Assembly (NCBI GenBank): GCA_945869715.1
Contig: CAMBPP010000032.1
Coordinates: forward strand, 1 to 12,714
DNA length: 12,714 nt
Direction: 5' to 3'
Source: Bifidobacterium breve
Lineage (GTDB): Bacteria; Actinomycetota; Acidimicrobiia; Acidimicrobiales; Ilumatobacteraceae
Shown here: positions 6,821 through 12,714 of the stretch, piece by piece
Position numbering within the stretch: the stretch's first letter is position 1
How the letters are laid out: every line of letters starts with the position of its first letter
Made by a program: the position numbers and the translations under genes
Notes under the pieces: generated by a model
The model's database searches: none
Told to the model about the DNA's origin: nothing
The model's input: only the letters and a program-made list of their open reading frames with translations

Positions 6821-7947
6821 TATTTCTTCTCTGTTGTGGGTTTTGGTTCGCGAGGCAAACCAAGAAGACGCTCACCAATAATGTTGCGTTGCACTTGGCT
6901 AGTGCCACCTGCAATGCGGCCACCAGGTGCCGAGAGCATGCCGAGAGCATCGTTTCCTTCAAGCATTGCAGCTGCACCCGAAAGATCGCCGCGCAACATG
7001 GCGGCATCGAACATCATTTCGGTGATGCCAAGCTTCATGAGTGACGCTGCAGTGGAAGCCTCAGGGCCTTGACGCTTACCCATTGCTTTGAATGCGTGAC
7101 CACGCGACAAGAGTTGTGCGAGGCGGTCGCGTTCAATGGGGTTCAGTTCGCGGTTGTTGCCTAGAGCGGCCATTGATTCCAAGCGACGCTCTAGACCAAT
7201 GACGCTGGCACCAATGTGGCCGCGTTCACTGGTGAGTACTGCCATGCCTACGCCCCAGCCACCGTGCAGTGGGCCAAGGAGGGAAGTGGCAGGTAGGTGC
7301 ACGTCGGTGAAGAACACTTCATCGAATTCCGATTCGCCGGTCATTTGTTTCAGTGGGCGCACTTCTATGCCAGGAGTATCCATGGGGCATAAGAAAAAGG
7401 AAATGCCCTCATGCTTTGGCGCATCGAAGTTGGTGCGCGCCATGAGAATGCCCCAGTTGCTGTAGCGACCACCGCTGCACCAAACTTTTTGACCATTAAT
7501 AATGAAGGTGTCGCCATCGAGTTCGGCTTTGGTCGACAAGCCACCAAGGTCGCTGCCCGCACCGGGTTCGCTAAAGAGTTGGCACCATACGTGTTCGGCA
7601 GCGAGGCTCTGGCGCAAGTGTTGCGACTGTTGTTCGGGCGTACCGAATTTCATAATGGAACCACCAGCAAGAACAAGACCCACCATGTTCAACACGGGTG
7701 GAACGCCATTCAGTGCACAGAGTTCCATCCACGTTGCCGTGTGTGTAGAGGTAAGACCTTGACCGCCGTGTTCAACGGGCCAGTGAATGCCGGTAAAACC
7801 TGCGGCGTGTAAGCGTATTTGCCATGCCTGGCCAGCATCGATGAGATGTGGTGGGCAAATGGCGCCGTAGTCACGAGGAGCGTGAGAAGCGTTGTCGTGC
7901 AGCCAAACTTCGGCTCGTGTACGAAACGCTTCCACACTCTCTGACAT
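6820..7947 (-). CDS. acyl-CoA dehydrogenase (FadE-like), copy 1
   Basis: A 375-residue FAD enzyme that introduces a trans-2,3 double bond into an acyl-CoA. The FAD/substrate region is WCQLFSEPGAGSDL (121-134) followed by INGQKVWCSGG (150-160), and the C-terminal FAD motif is GGTSQVQRNIIGERLLG (347-363). At the position of the MCAD catalytic Glu376 there is glycine (G347). E241 in LTSERGHIG lines up with Glu254 of isovaleryl-CoA dehydrogenase and is the likely base. It starts 2 nt after the stop of the dehydrogenase/SDR gene (TAACCATG) and its stop overlaps the hydrolase start, so it sits in the middle of a three-gene operon. It resembles the other acyl-CoA dehydrogenase at 10610 closely in the middle domain. 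The substrate is unknown; branched-chain or steroid-like acyl-CoA are candidates. Confidence 0.92.
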   Translation of the reverse strand: MSESVEAFRTRAEVWLHDNASHAPRDYGAICPPHLIDAGQAWQIRLHAAGFTGIHWPVEHGGQGLTSTHTATWMELCALNGVPPVLNMVGLVLAGGSIMKFGTPEQQSQHLRQSLAAEHVWCQLFSEPGAGSDLGGLSTKAELDGDTFIINGQKVWCSGGRYSNWGILMARTNFDAPKHEGISFFLCPMDTPGIEVRPLKQMTGESEFDEVFFTDVHLPATSLLGPLHGGWGVGMAVLTSERGHIGASVIGLERRLESMAALGNNRELNPIERDRLAQLLSRGHAFKAMGKRQGPEASTAASLMKLGITEMMFDAAMLRGDLSGAAAMLEGNDALGMLSAPGGRIAGGTSQVQRNIIGERLLGLPREPKPTTEKK

Positions 7948-7949
7948 GG

Positions 7950-8843
7950 TTACTTCAGTTTCTCGAAGAAGACGCCTGTTTCATCGGCCAAGTTTCCTGG
8001 CACGAAGTAACCGTCTTGGCTCATGATGGCATCCCAGTTGTCGCGCAGGTCTTCAAGTGTGTGACCAGGCTTGGTGTAGCCCTGTGTTTCACCAATGAAG
8101 ACATTGGCAACACGGCCACCGCCAACGCTGAAGATGTTGCCGCTCACAGGGCAATCTTCGTGCGCCAACATGGCAACAATTGGAGTGACTTCTTGTGGCC
8201 CCAGCTTGTCGGCGAGGTTGCCCATGAGTGTTTCGGTCATGCGGGTGAGTGCAAGTGGTGCAATGGCGTTGGCCTTGATGTTGAACTTTGCACCTTCAAC
8301 TGCAAGTACGCGAGTGAAACCAACGAGACCCATTTTTGCAGCGCCGTAGTTGGTTTGGCCGAAGTTGCCGAAAATTCCAGCAGCAGATGAAGTAGAGATG
8401 ATGCGGCCGTAACCCTGTTCGCGCATGATGAGGTACGCAGGTTGTGTGACGTGGAAAGCACCTTTGAGGTGAACGTCGAACACTGGGTTCATGAGGTCGG
8501 GGGACATGTTGTGGAATGACTTGTCGCGCAAGATGCCGGCGTTATTAATGACGATGTCAACTTTGCCGTAAGCATCGACTGCAGATTTCACAATTGCTGC
8601 TCCGCCTTCTGGAGTTGCAACAGAGTTGTGGTCGGCAACGGCTTCGCCGCCGGCTGCCTTAATTTCATCTACAACTTTTTGTGCAGCAGAGGCATCGGTG
8701 CCGCTGCCGTCGATGCTGCCACCGAGGTCGTTTACAACAACGAGTGCACCGCGCTTGGCGAGCAAGAGAGCGTGTTGACGACCAAGACCGCCACCTGCTC
8801 CGGTGATGATTGCTACTTTGCCGTCGTATCCGAGTTCTGCCAT
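7950..8843 (-). CDS. SDR-family hydroxyacyl-CoA dehydrogenase (MFE-2 / 17beta-HSD4-like)
   Basis: A 297-residue short-chain dehydrogenase. The nucleotide-binding motif TGAGGGLG (14-21), the NNAG motif (100-103) and the catalytic residues S153, Y166 and K170 (NYGAAK) are present. D39 in VVVNDLGG at the end of strand 2 points to NAD rather than NADP. The VNDLGG motif and the C-terminal extension of about 50 residues match the dehydrogenase unit of peroxisomal multifunctional enzyme 2, which oxidises 3-hydroxyacyl-CoA. It is complete as a single-domain enzyme: no hydratase or sterol-carrier domain is fused. The ATG start is preceded by AGAAAGG at 7 nt. It is the first gene of the tight operon with the acyl-CoA dehydrogenase and hydrolase, 97 bp after the acyl-CoA synthetase stop. 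Confidence 0.92.
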   Translation of the reverse strand: MAELGYDGKVAIITGAGGGLGRQHALLLAKRGALVVVNDLGGSIDGSGTDASAAQKVVDEIKAAGGEAVADHNSVATPEGGAAIVKSAVDAYGKVDIVINNAGILRDKSFHNMSPDLMNPVFDVHLKGAFHVTQPAYLIMREQGYGRIISTSSAAGIFGNFGQTNYGAAKMGLVGFTRVLAVEGAKFNIKANAIAPLALTRMTETLMGNLADKLGPQEVTPIVAMLAHEDCPVSGNIFSVGGGRVANVFIGETQGYTKPGHTLEDLRDNWDAIMSQDGYFVPGNLADETGVFFEKLK

Positions 8844-8850
8844 GGGTAAA

Positions 8851-8857
8851 CCTTTCT
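8851..8857 (-). promoter_or_regulatory. Shine-Dalgarno site of SDR gene
   Basis: AGAAAGG on the minus strand lies 7 nt before the ATG at 8843. It is the clearest ribosome-binding site in the window and contrasts with the leaderless-type starts of the promoter-proximal genes, which suggests this gene has a true 5' leader or is read from an upstream gene. Confidence 0.65.
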
Positions 8858-8861
8858 GGGG

Positions 8862-8877
8862 GCACTCATGTGAGTGC
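8862..8877. promoter_or_regulatory. 16-bp dyad before the SDR operon
   Basis: GCACTCA and TGAGTGC are perfect 7-bp inverted arms separated by 2 bp. The dyad ends 4 nt upstream of the SDR Shine-Dalgarno site. It could be the operator of a dimeric repressor (TetR-type sites of this size control many actinobacterial acyl-CoA operons) or an RNA hairpin next to the ribosome site. It has no T-run, so a terminator is unlikely. Confidence 0.45.
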
Positions 8878-8902
8878 AGTCATTGTGTAGACGCGAGTTC
8901 AG

Positions 8903-8908
8903 ATCTTA
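8903..8908 (-). promoter_or_regulatory. possible -10 box of SDR operon
   Basis: TAAGAT on the minus strand fits TANNNT and would start transcription about 50 nt before the SDR start, with the 16-bp dyad inside the leader. The -35 candidate 18 bp upstream (TTGGGC) is weak. Confidence 0.25.
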
Positions 8909-8940
8909 CTTGTGGGTGCTGGTGTTGCCCAATGGAGGGG

Positions 8941-10584
8941 TTAAGCCTTGAGGGAGTCAATAGCTTCTTGCTTGAGGCGCTTGTAGTCGAGCTTGCCGTT
9001 AGGCGCGCGACCAATGGTTGCCACCGTGATGACCGATTTTGGCGATTTATAAGGGGCCAGGGTGGAACGTACATGGGCAATAAGGGCTTGGGCGTCGATG
9101 CTTTGGCCAGGGCGAGCCTCAACCAGGGCCGTAATTGCTTCACCAAAGCGCTCATCGGGGAGCCCCACCACGGCGGCGTCGAGCACCGAGGGGTGGGTCT
9201 TCAATACTTCTTCCACCTCTTCGGGGTAGACCTTTTCGCCGCCGGTGTTAATGCACTGGCTGCCACGGCCCAGCAGGCGCACCGTGCCATCGGCATCTAC
9301 TTCGGCGAAGTCGCCAGGAATGGAATACCGAATGTTGTCGATAGTGATGAATGTTGTTGCCGACTTTGCTTCGTCTTTGTAATAGCCCATTGGGGTGCGA
9401 CCACGAAGTGCAACACGACCACGCTCGCCACTACCAGGAACAACATCGCGACCATCGTCATGCACCACGCGTGTGTTGGGTCCAAGTTTGAATGTTGCAG
9501 TACTTGATGCGCTGTCGGCAGTAGTGGTTGCTGCTGCCATACCAATTGCTTCCGACGAACCGAGGCTGTCGATGAGAATGAGTTTTTCATTGTGACGCAA
9601 CAAGCCGGCTTTTGTTTCGGCCGACCACATGACGCCGCTTGACACAATCATTTTCAACGATGAGATGTCGTACCTGCCAGGGTTTTCATCGAGCGCGCGC
9701 AGGATGGGTTTAGCAAATGCATCGCCAACAATTGACACGCTGTTCACGCGAGCTGAGGCAACAACGGCAAGAAGTTCTTGTGCGTCAAATGTGCGGCTAG
9801 TCATGGTGGCAATAGAGCCGCCTAAGCACAAGTTCCACATTGCGTTAAATGCGCCGGTGCCGTGCATGAGCGGAGCTGCTGGCATGTTGACGACACCAGG
9901 CTTGCTGACGCGTGCAGCAAGTGTGTCGTAATCTTTAAGCTCAGGAAGCGGACGCTTTGATGGTGCATCGAGGCTGGAGATGATGTCGTCCTGGCGCCAC
10001 ATAACGCCTTTGGGCATTCCTGTTGTACCACCGGTGTAGAGAAAGTACATGTCGTCGCCGCTGCGTGGCCACGAAGCAATTGCTGGTGCCTGATTGCTCG
10101 ATGCGGCAGTGGTGTAGGGAACGGCCCATTCAGGGCAAGGCTGCGAACCGTCGTCTACCCAGATCCATGTTTTGACATTGGGCACGCGTGCACGCACCGC
10201 TGCACAACGGTCGGTGTAGGACGCGTGGAACACAACTGCAACCGCGTCGGAGTTGTCCCACAAGTAGGCAAGTTCATCTTCGGTGTAGCGATAGTTGGTG
10301 TTCACAGGAACAAGGCTGATTTTGAACAGCCCGAACATCGACTCTAAAAACTCGGGGCAGTTGTGCATGTACTGCGCCACTTTGTCTTGGTGCTTCACGC
10401 CTGCTGCCAAGAGTGTGTTGGCAATGCCGTTTGCATTGGCGTTGAACTCGGCCCAGGTGCTGGTGCGATCACCATGGGTTTGTGCGGTCACTTCGGGAAA
10501 GCGTGCGGCGTGGAATTCCCACATCTCGGCAAAGTTCCAGCCGTTGTCGGTGTAGATGGGGGTGGTGTTCGAAGATTGAGTCAC
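8941..10584 (-). CDS. acyl-CoA synthetase (FadD-like, ANL superfamily)
   Basis: A 547-residue adenylate-forming ligase that joins a carboxylic acid to CoA through an acyl-AMP. The ATP-binding loop is TGGTTGMPKG (184-193), the adenine motif is SLGSSEAIG (340-348, E345), the hinge and ribose motifs are GDFAEVD (424-430, D425) and LLGR (R440), and the catalytic lysine is K531 in NGKLDYK. The N-terminal VNTNYRY segment is shared with mycobacterial FadD ligases for long or steroid acids. I place the start at GTG 10584. The frame stays open to ATG 10689, but that would overlap the divergent gene by 80 bp and add 35 residues unlike the family. A TAGTGT -10 box lies 8 nt before GTG 10584. It heads the minus-strand catabolic genes. 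Confidence 0.9.
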   Translation of the reverse strand: MTQSSNTTPIYTDNGWNFAEMWEFHAARFPEVTAQTHGDRTSTWAEFNANANGIANTLLAAGVKHQDKVAQYMHNCPEFLESMFGLFKISLVPVNTNYRYTEDELAYLWDNSDAVAVVFHASYTDRCAAVRARVPNVKTWIWVDDGSQPCPEWAVPYTTAASSNQAPAIASWPRSGDDMYFLYTGGTTGMPKGVMWRQDDIISSLDAPSKRPLPELKDYDTLAARVSKPGVVNMPAAPLMHGTGAFNAMWNLCLGGSIATMTSRTFDAQELLAVVASARVNSVSIVGDAFAKPILRALDENPGRYDISSLKMIVSSGVMWSAETKAGLLRHNEKLILIDSLGSSEAIGMAAATTTADSASSTATFKLGPNTRVVHDDGRDVVPGSGERGRVALRGRTPMGYYKDEAKSATTFITIDNIRYSIPGDFAEVDADGTVRLLGRGSQCINTGGEKVYPEEVEEVLKTHPSVLDAAVVGLPDERFGEAITALVEARPGQSIDAQALIAHVRSTLAPYKSPKSVITVATIGRAPNGKLDYKRLKQEAIDSLKA

Positions 10585-10592
10585 GAGAGGAA

Positions 10593-10602
10593 ACACTACG
10601 CT
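10593..10602. promoter_or_regulatory. back-to-back -10 boxes of divergent synthetase and dehydrogenase genes
   Basis: On the minus strand TAGTGT (10598-10593) lies 8 nt before GTG 10584; on the plus strand TACGCT (10597-10602) lies 7 nt before GTG 10610. Both fit TANNNT and they share the central TA. Only 25 bp separate the start codons, so both mRNAs should be leaderless or nearly so, and each upstream promoter region runs into the other gene. Confidence 0.5.
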
Positions 10603-10609
10603 GTGAGAC

Positions 10610-11761
10610 GTGGACCAACTATTGCCAGGCGACACCGACGAGCGAAGAATTTCCATTCGAACATGGCTGGCAGAGAACCCACGACCCACTCCACGCCAAC
10701 TCGCACATGCTGGGTATGTTGCCCCTCACTGGCCGGCGCCGTGGGGTTTGGCTGCCGACCCCATTCATCAACTCATCATCGACGATGAGCTGGCAAGAGC
10801 AGGTGTGCAGCGCCCATCGAATGCCATTGGTATTGGCTGGGCAGGACCAACCATTACTTATGCCGGTACCGAGGAACAAAAAGAGCGTTACCTCTTTCCT
10901 TTGCTCACCGCTGAAGAAATTTGGTGCCAACTCTTTAGTGAGCCAGGCAGCGGTAGCGACCTGGCAAGTTTGTCCACCCGTGCTGAGCGCGATGGCGATG
11001 AGTGGGTAGTGAATGGTTCAAAAATTTGGACCAGTGGTGCACAGCATTCACAGTTCGGCATTTTGTTGGCGCGCACAAACCCCGATGCGGCAAAACACAA
11101 AGGCATTACTTATTTCATTTGCCCCATGAACTTGCCCGGCATTGATGTGCGACCCATTCGCGAAATGACAGGCGGCGAAACCTTCAATGAAGTGTTTTTC
11201 ACCGACGTACGTTTGCCACTTGACGCCGTGGTGGGTGAAGTGAATGATGGCTGGCGTTTAGCGAAAGTAACGCTAGGAAATGAACGTGTATCGTTGAGTA
11301 CTGGTGGCGTGTTGTGGGGTCATGGGCCAACAGCGCTCGACCTGCTTGCGCAAATTAAACGTGCTCCGGTCACCGACCCTGTGATGCGCCAAAACATTGT
11401 GAAGATTTATATTGAGCATCAAATTTTGGAGCTCATTCGCATGCGTACTTTGACGGCGCGCATTCGTGGTGAACAGCCTGGCCCCGAGGCGAGTATTCGT
11501 AAAATTCTTGCCGACGAACATGGGCAACATGTCATGAGCCTCGCGCTGTCGTTGCAAGGTGCATCGGGAATGATTGCCAACGCTCATGAGGGTGGGTTGA
11601 GTGGAACGCAAGGGGCTTCAGCCATGGAAGCTGCTGTGTGGTACTACGGCTTTTTATTTGCGCAGGCGCTCACCATTGGTGGCGGTACCGGGGCAGTGCA
11701 ACGCAACATTGTGGGGGAACGGGTCTTGGGTTTGCCCCATGAGCCCGAAGCGCGCGCGTAA
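10610..11761 (+). CDS. acyl-CoA dehydrogenase (FadE-like), copy 2
   Basis: A 383-residue FAD-dependent acyl-CoA dehydrogenase. It has WCQLFSEPGSGSDL (105-118), VNGSKIWTSG (134-143) and the C-terminal motif GGGTGAVQRNIVGERVLG (357-374). As in copy 1, the MCAD Glu376 position is glycine, while E225 in LGNERVSL fits the isovaleryl-type catalytic base. The central domain is very similar to copy 1, but the helical C-terminal domain differs more (insert around 320-340), so the two are diverged paralogues that could act on different chain positions or form a mixed complex. An in-frame TGA at 10604-10606 rules out any start upstream of GTG 10610. It is divergent from the acyl-CoA synthetase and 69 bp ahead of the LLM oxidoreductase gene. 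Confidence 0.92.
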   Translation: MDQLLPGDTDERRISIRTWLAENPRPTPRQLAHAGYVAPHWPAPWGLAADPIHQLIIDDELARAGVQRPSNAIGIGWAGPTITYAGTEEQKERYLFPLLTAEEIWCQLFSEPGSGSDLASLSTRAERDGDEWVVNGSKIWTSGAQHSQFGILLARTNPDAAKHKGITYFICPMNLPGIDVRPIREMTGGETFNEVFFTDVRLPLDAVVGEVNDGWRLAKVTLGNERVSLSTGGVLWGHGPTALDLLAQIKRAPVTDPVMRQNIVKIYIEHQILELIRMRTLTARIRGEQPGPEASIRKILADEHGQHVMSLALSLQGASGMIANAHEGGLSGTQGASAMEAAVWYYGFLFAQALTIGGGTGAVQRNIVGERVLGLPHEPEARA

Positions 11762-11816
11762 GTGCGCCGACGCTAATTCGTGCAGCTTCGCCCACTAGTT
11801 TGGGGGTACACGTTTT

Positions 11817-11826
11817 TATAGGGGGA
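11817..11826 (+). promoter_or_regulatory. possible -10 region and ribosome site of LLM gene
   Basis: An AT-rich TTTTTATA run (11813-11820) leads directly into GGGGGA (11821-11826), which ends 4 nt before the ATG at 11831. The purine run could serve as a Shine-Dalgarno site. Co-transcription with the acyl-CoA dehydrogenase upstream is equally possible. Confidence 0.3.
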
Positions 11827-11830
11827 CCCC

Positions 11831-12714
11831 ATGAAGCCTTTCCGTTTCGCCGTTCAGTCATATAGTGCCGAGTCACCAGCCGCATGGCGTGACCGTGCCA
11901 AAAAAGTCGAGTCGCTCGGTTACTCGGCTTTGCATGTTGCCGACCACATCATCGGCCCAGGTGCTGCACTCGACCGTTGTCATCACCCAGTGCAAAACAT
12001 TGCAGCAGTTCCGGCAATGGCAGTAGCTGCTGAAGCAACTTCTACCTTGCGTGTTGGTTGTCGTGTGTTTTGTATTGACTACCGCCCAGCGGCAGTTCTC
12101 ATGAAAGAAGCAGCAACACTCGACTTCTTCTCTGACGGCCGTTTGGAATTTGGTTTAGGCGCAGGTTGGTTGGCTGCAGAGTACGAAGCTATTGGCATCA
12201 CTCTCGACCCAGCAGGCGAGCGCGTGACACGCTTGGAAGAATACGTGAAGGCCGCAAAAATGATGTTTGCCCCTGGCCAAATGGATTTCAATGGCAAGTA
12301 CGTGCACCTCAATGAGTTCGAAGCAGTCCCAAAGCCAGTTCAAAAAGGTGGAGTACCCATCATGATTGGTGGCGGAAGCAAGCGTGTTCTTGGCATTGCT
12401 GGCCGTGAAGCAAACATCATCAGCTTGAACTTCGATAACTCGAGCGGAATGATTGGGCCAAAGGGCGTACAAAGCAGCACCGCTGAAATGACCTCACAAA
12501 AAATTCAGTGGATCAAAGACGGTGCAGCTTCAATTGGTCGCAGCATGGACGAAATTGAGTTGGAAATTGGTGCATATTTCACCATGGTGGTGCCCGACGT
12601 TGAACAAGGTGCAGCAACACTTGCCAAGATGTTTGGTCTTACTGCAGAAGACATGAAGGTGCACCCACACGCACTCATTGGCGATATCGATCGCATTTGC
12701 GACACGCTCATTGC
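11831..12714 (+). CDS. LLM-class F420-dependent oxidoreductase (MSMEG_2516-like), truncated by window end
   Basis: The first 294 codons of a luciferase-like (alpha/beta)8-barrel oxidoreductase, open to the end of the window with no stop. Characteristic segments are FRFAVQSYSA (4-13), ESLGYSALHVADH (27-39), LRVGCRVF (75-82), KEAATLDFFSDGRLEFGLGAGW (starting near 95) and VPIMIGGGSKRVL near 175, the last two typical of the TIGR03621 type that uses reduced coenzyme F420. These enzymes move hydride to or from alcohols, ketones or enoyl-type bonds; the substrate here is unknown. Length is close to the family's usual 300 or so residues, so only a few residues should be missing. The place after the acyl-CoA dehydrogenase suggests a redox step in the same catabolic route. 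FMN use instead of F420 cannot be ruled out. Confidence 0.87.
   Translation, partial: MKPFRFAVQSYSAESPAAWRDRAKKVESLGYSALHVADHIIGPGAALDRCHHPVQNIAAVPAMAVAAEATSTLRVGCRVFCIDYRPAAVLMKEAATLDFFSDGRLEFGLGAGWLAAEYEAIGITLDPAGERVTRLEEYVKAAKMMFAPGQMDFNGKYVHLNEFEAVPKPVQKGGVPIMIGGGSKRVLGIAGREANIISLNFDNSSGMIGPKGVQSSTAEMTSQKIQWIKDGAASIGRSMDEIELEIGAYFTMVVPDVEQGAATLAKMFGLTAEDMKVHPHALIGDIDRICDTLI

Noticed and set aside
7848..8390. 180-codon plus-strand frame
   Set aside because: It is antisense to the acyl-CoA dehydrogenase/SDR junction and shows no domain or start signal.
8803..9507. 234-codon open frame on the plus strand
   Set aside because: It lies antisense over the acyl-CoA synthetase and SDR genes, whose motifs are clear; its translation is Cys- and His-rich and has no recognisable motif.
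10581..10606. TCAC...GTGA symmetry between the divergent genes as an operator
   Set aside because: Only 4-bp arms with an 18-bp spacer, and one arm is simply the GTG start codon region.
10585..10689. Longer acyl-CoA synthetase starting at ATG 10689
   Set aside because: It would overlap the divergent acyl-CoA dehydrogenase gene by 80 bp, adds 35 residues with no family likeness, and ignores the -10 box just before GTG 10584.
1..12714. Mobile elements, CRISPR arrays, tRNA or rRNA genes, prophage
   Set aside because: No transposase or integrase motifs, no regularly spaced repeats and no cloverleaf-like sequence were seen on reading; the gaps between genes are all under 150 bp.

Overview
The window looks like chromosomal DNA of an actinobacterium, most plausibly an aquatic member of the Acidimicrobiia. 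This rests on gene content and style, not on a marker gene. It carries a putative F420-dependent luciferase-like oxidoreductase, two mycobacterial-type acyl-CoA dehydrogenases, an MFE-2-type short-chain dehydrogenase and an FeS-cluster photolyase. GC content looks moderate, GTG starts are common, and several genes have a TANNNT -10 box only 6-8 nt before the start codon, as expected of leaderless mRNAs. No tRNA, rRNA, CRISPR array, transposase or phage gene was seen.

Left part (1-5950) is a mixed maintenance and envelope region. It has a (6-4)-type FeS photolyase (98-1594, +) and a secreted SGNH/GDSL hydrolase (1721-2632, +). A membrane-anchored M14 zinc carboxypeptidase with a duplicated N-terminal domain follows (2629-4071, -), then a TerC-family membrane protein (4186-4935, -) and a PhyH-type 2-oxoglutarate/Fe(II) dioxygenase (5077-5946, +). 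The SGNH and M14 genes converge so tightly that both stop codons use the same CTAG. The dioxygenase and the next gene converge with 4 bp between them.

Right part (5951-12714) is an acyl-CoA catabolic block. On the minus strand, in transcription order, are an acyl-CoA synthetase (10584-8941), an SDR hydroxyacyl-CoA dehydrogenase (8843-7950), an acyl-CoA dehydrogenase (7947-6820) and an alpha/beta hydrolase (6820-5951). The last three are joined by a 2-nt gap and a TAATG overlap and are surely one operon. Divergent from the synthetase, with 25 bp between the two start codons, is a second acyl-CoA dehydrogenase (10610-11761, +), followed by the LLM oxidoreductase (11831 to the window end, truncated). 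Together these could activate an acid to its CoA ester, desaturate it, oxidise the hydroxyacyl-CoA and hydrolyse an ester or thioester. The substrate cannot be read from sequence; a branched, isoprenoid or steroid side-chain acid is a reasonable guess.

The most interesting non-coding signals are the back-to-back overlapping -10 boxes at 10593-10602, a perfect 17-bp palindrome touching the TerC promoter (4968-4984), and a 16-bp dyad just before the SDR ribosome-binding site (8862-8877). The most unusual protein is the M14 peptidase with two tandem copies of a small, unrecognised cytoplasmic domain.
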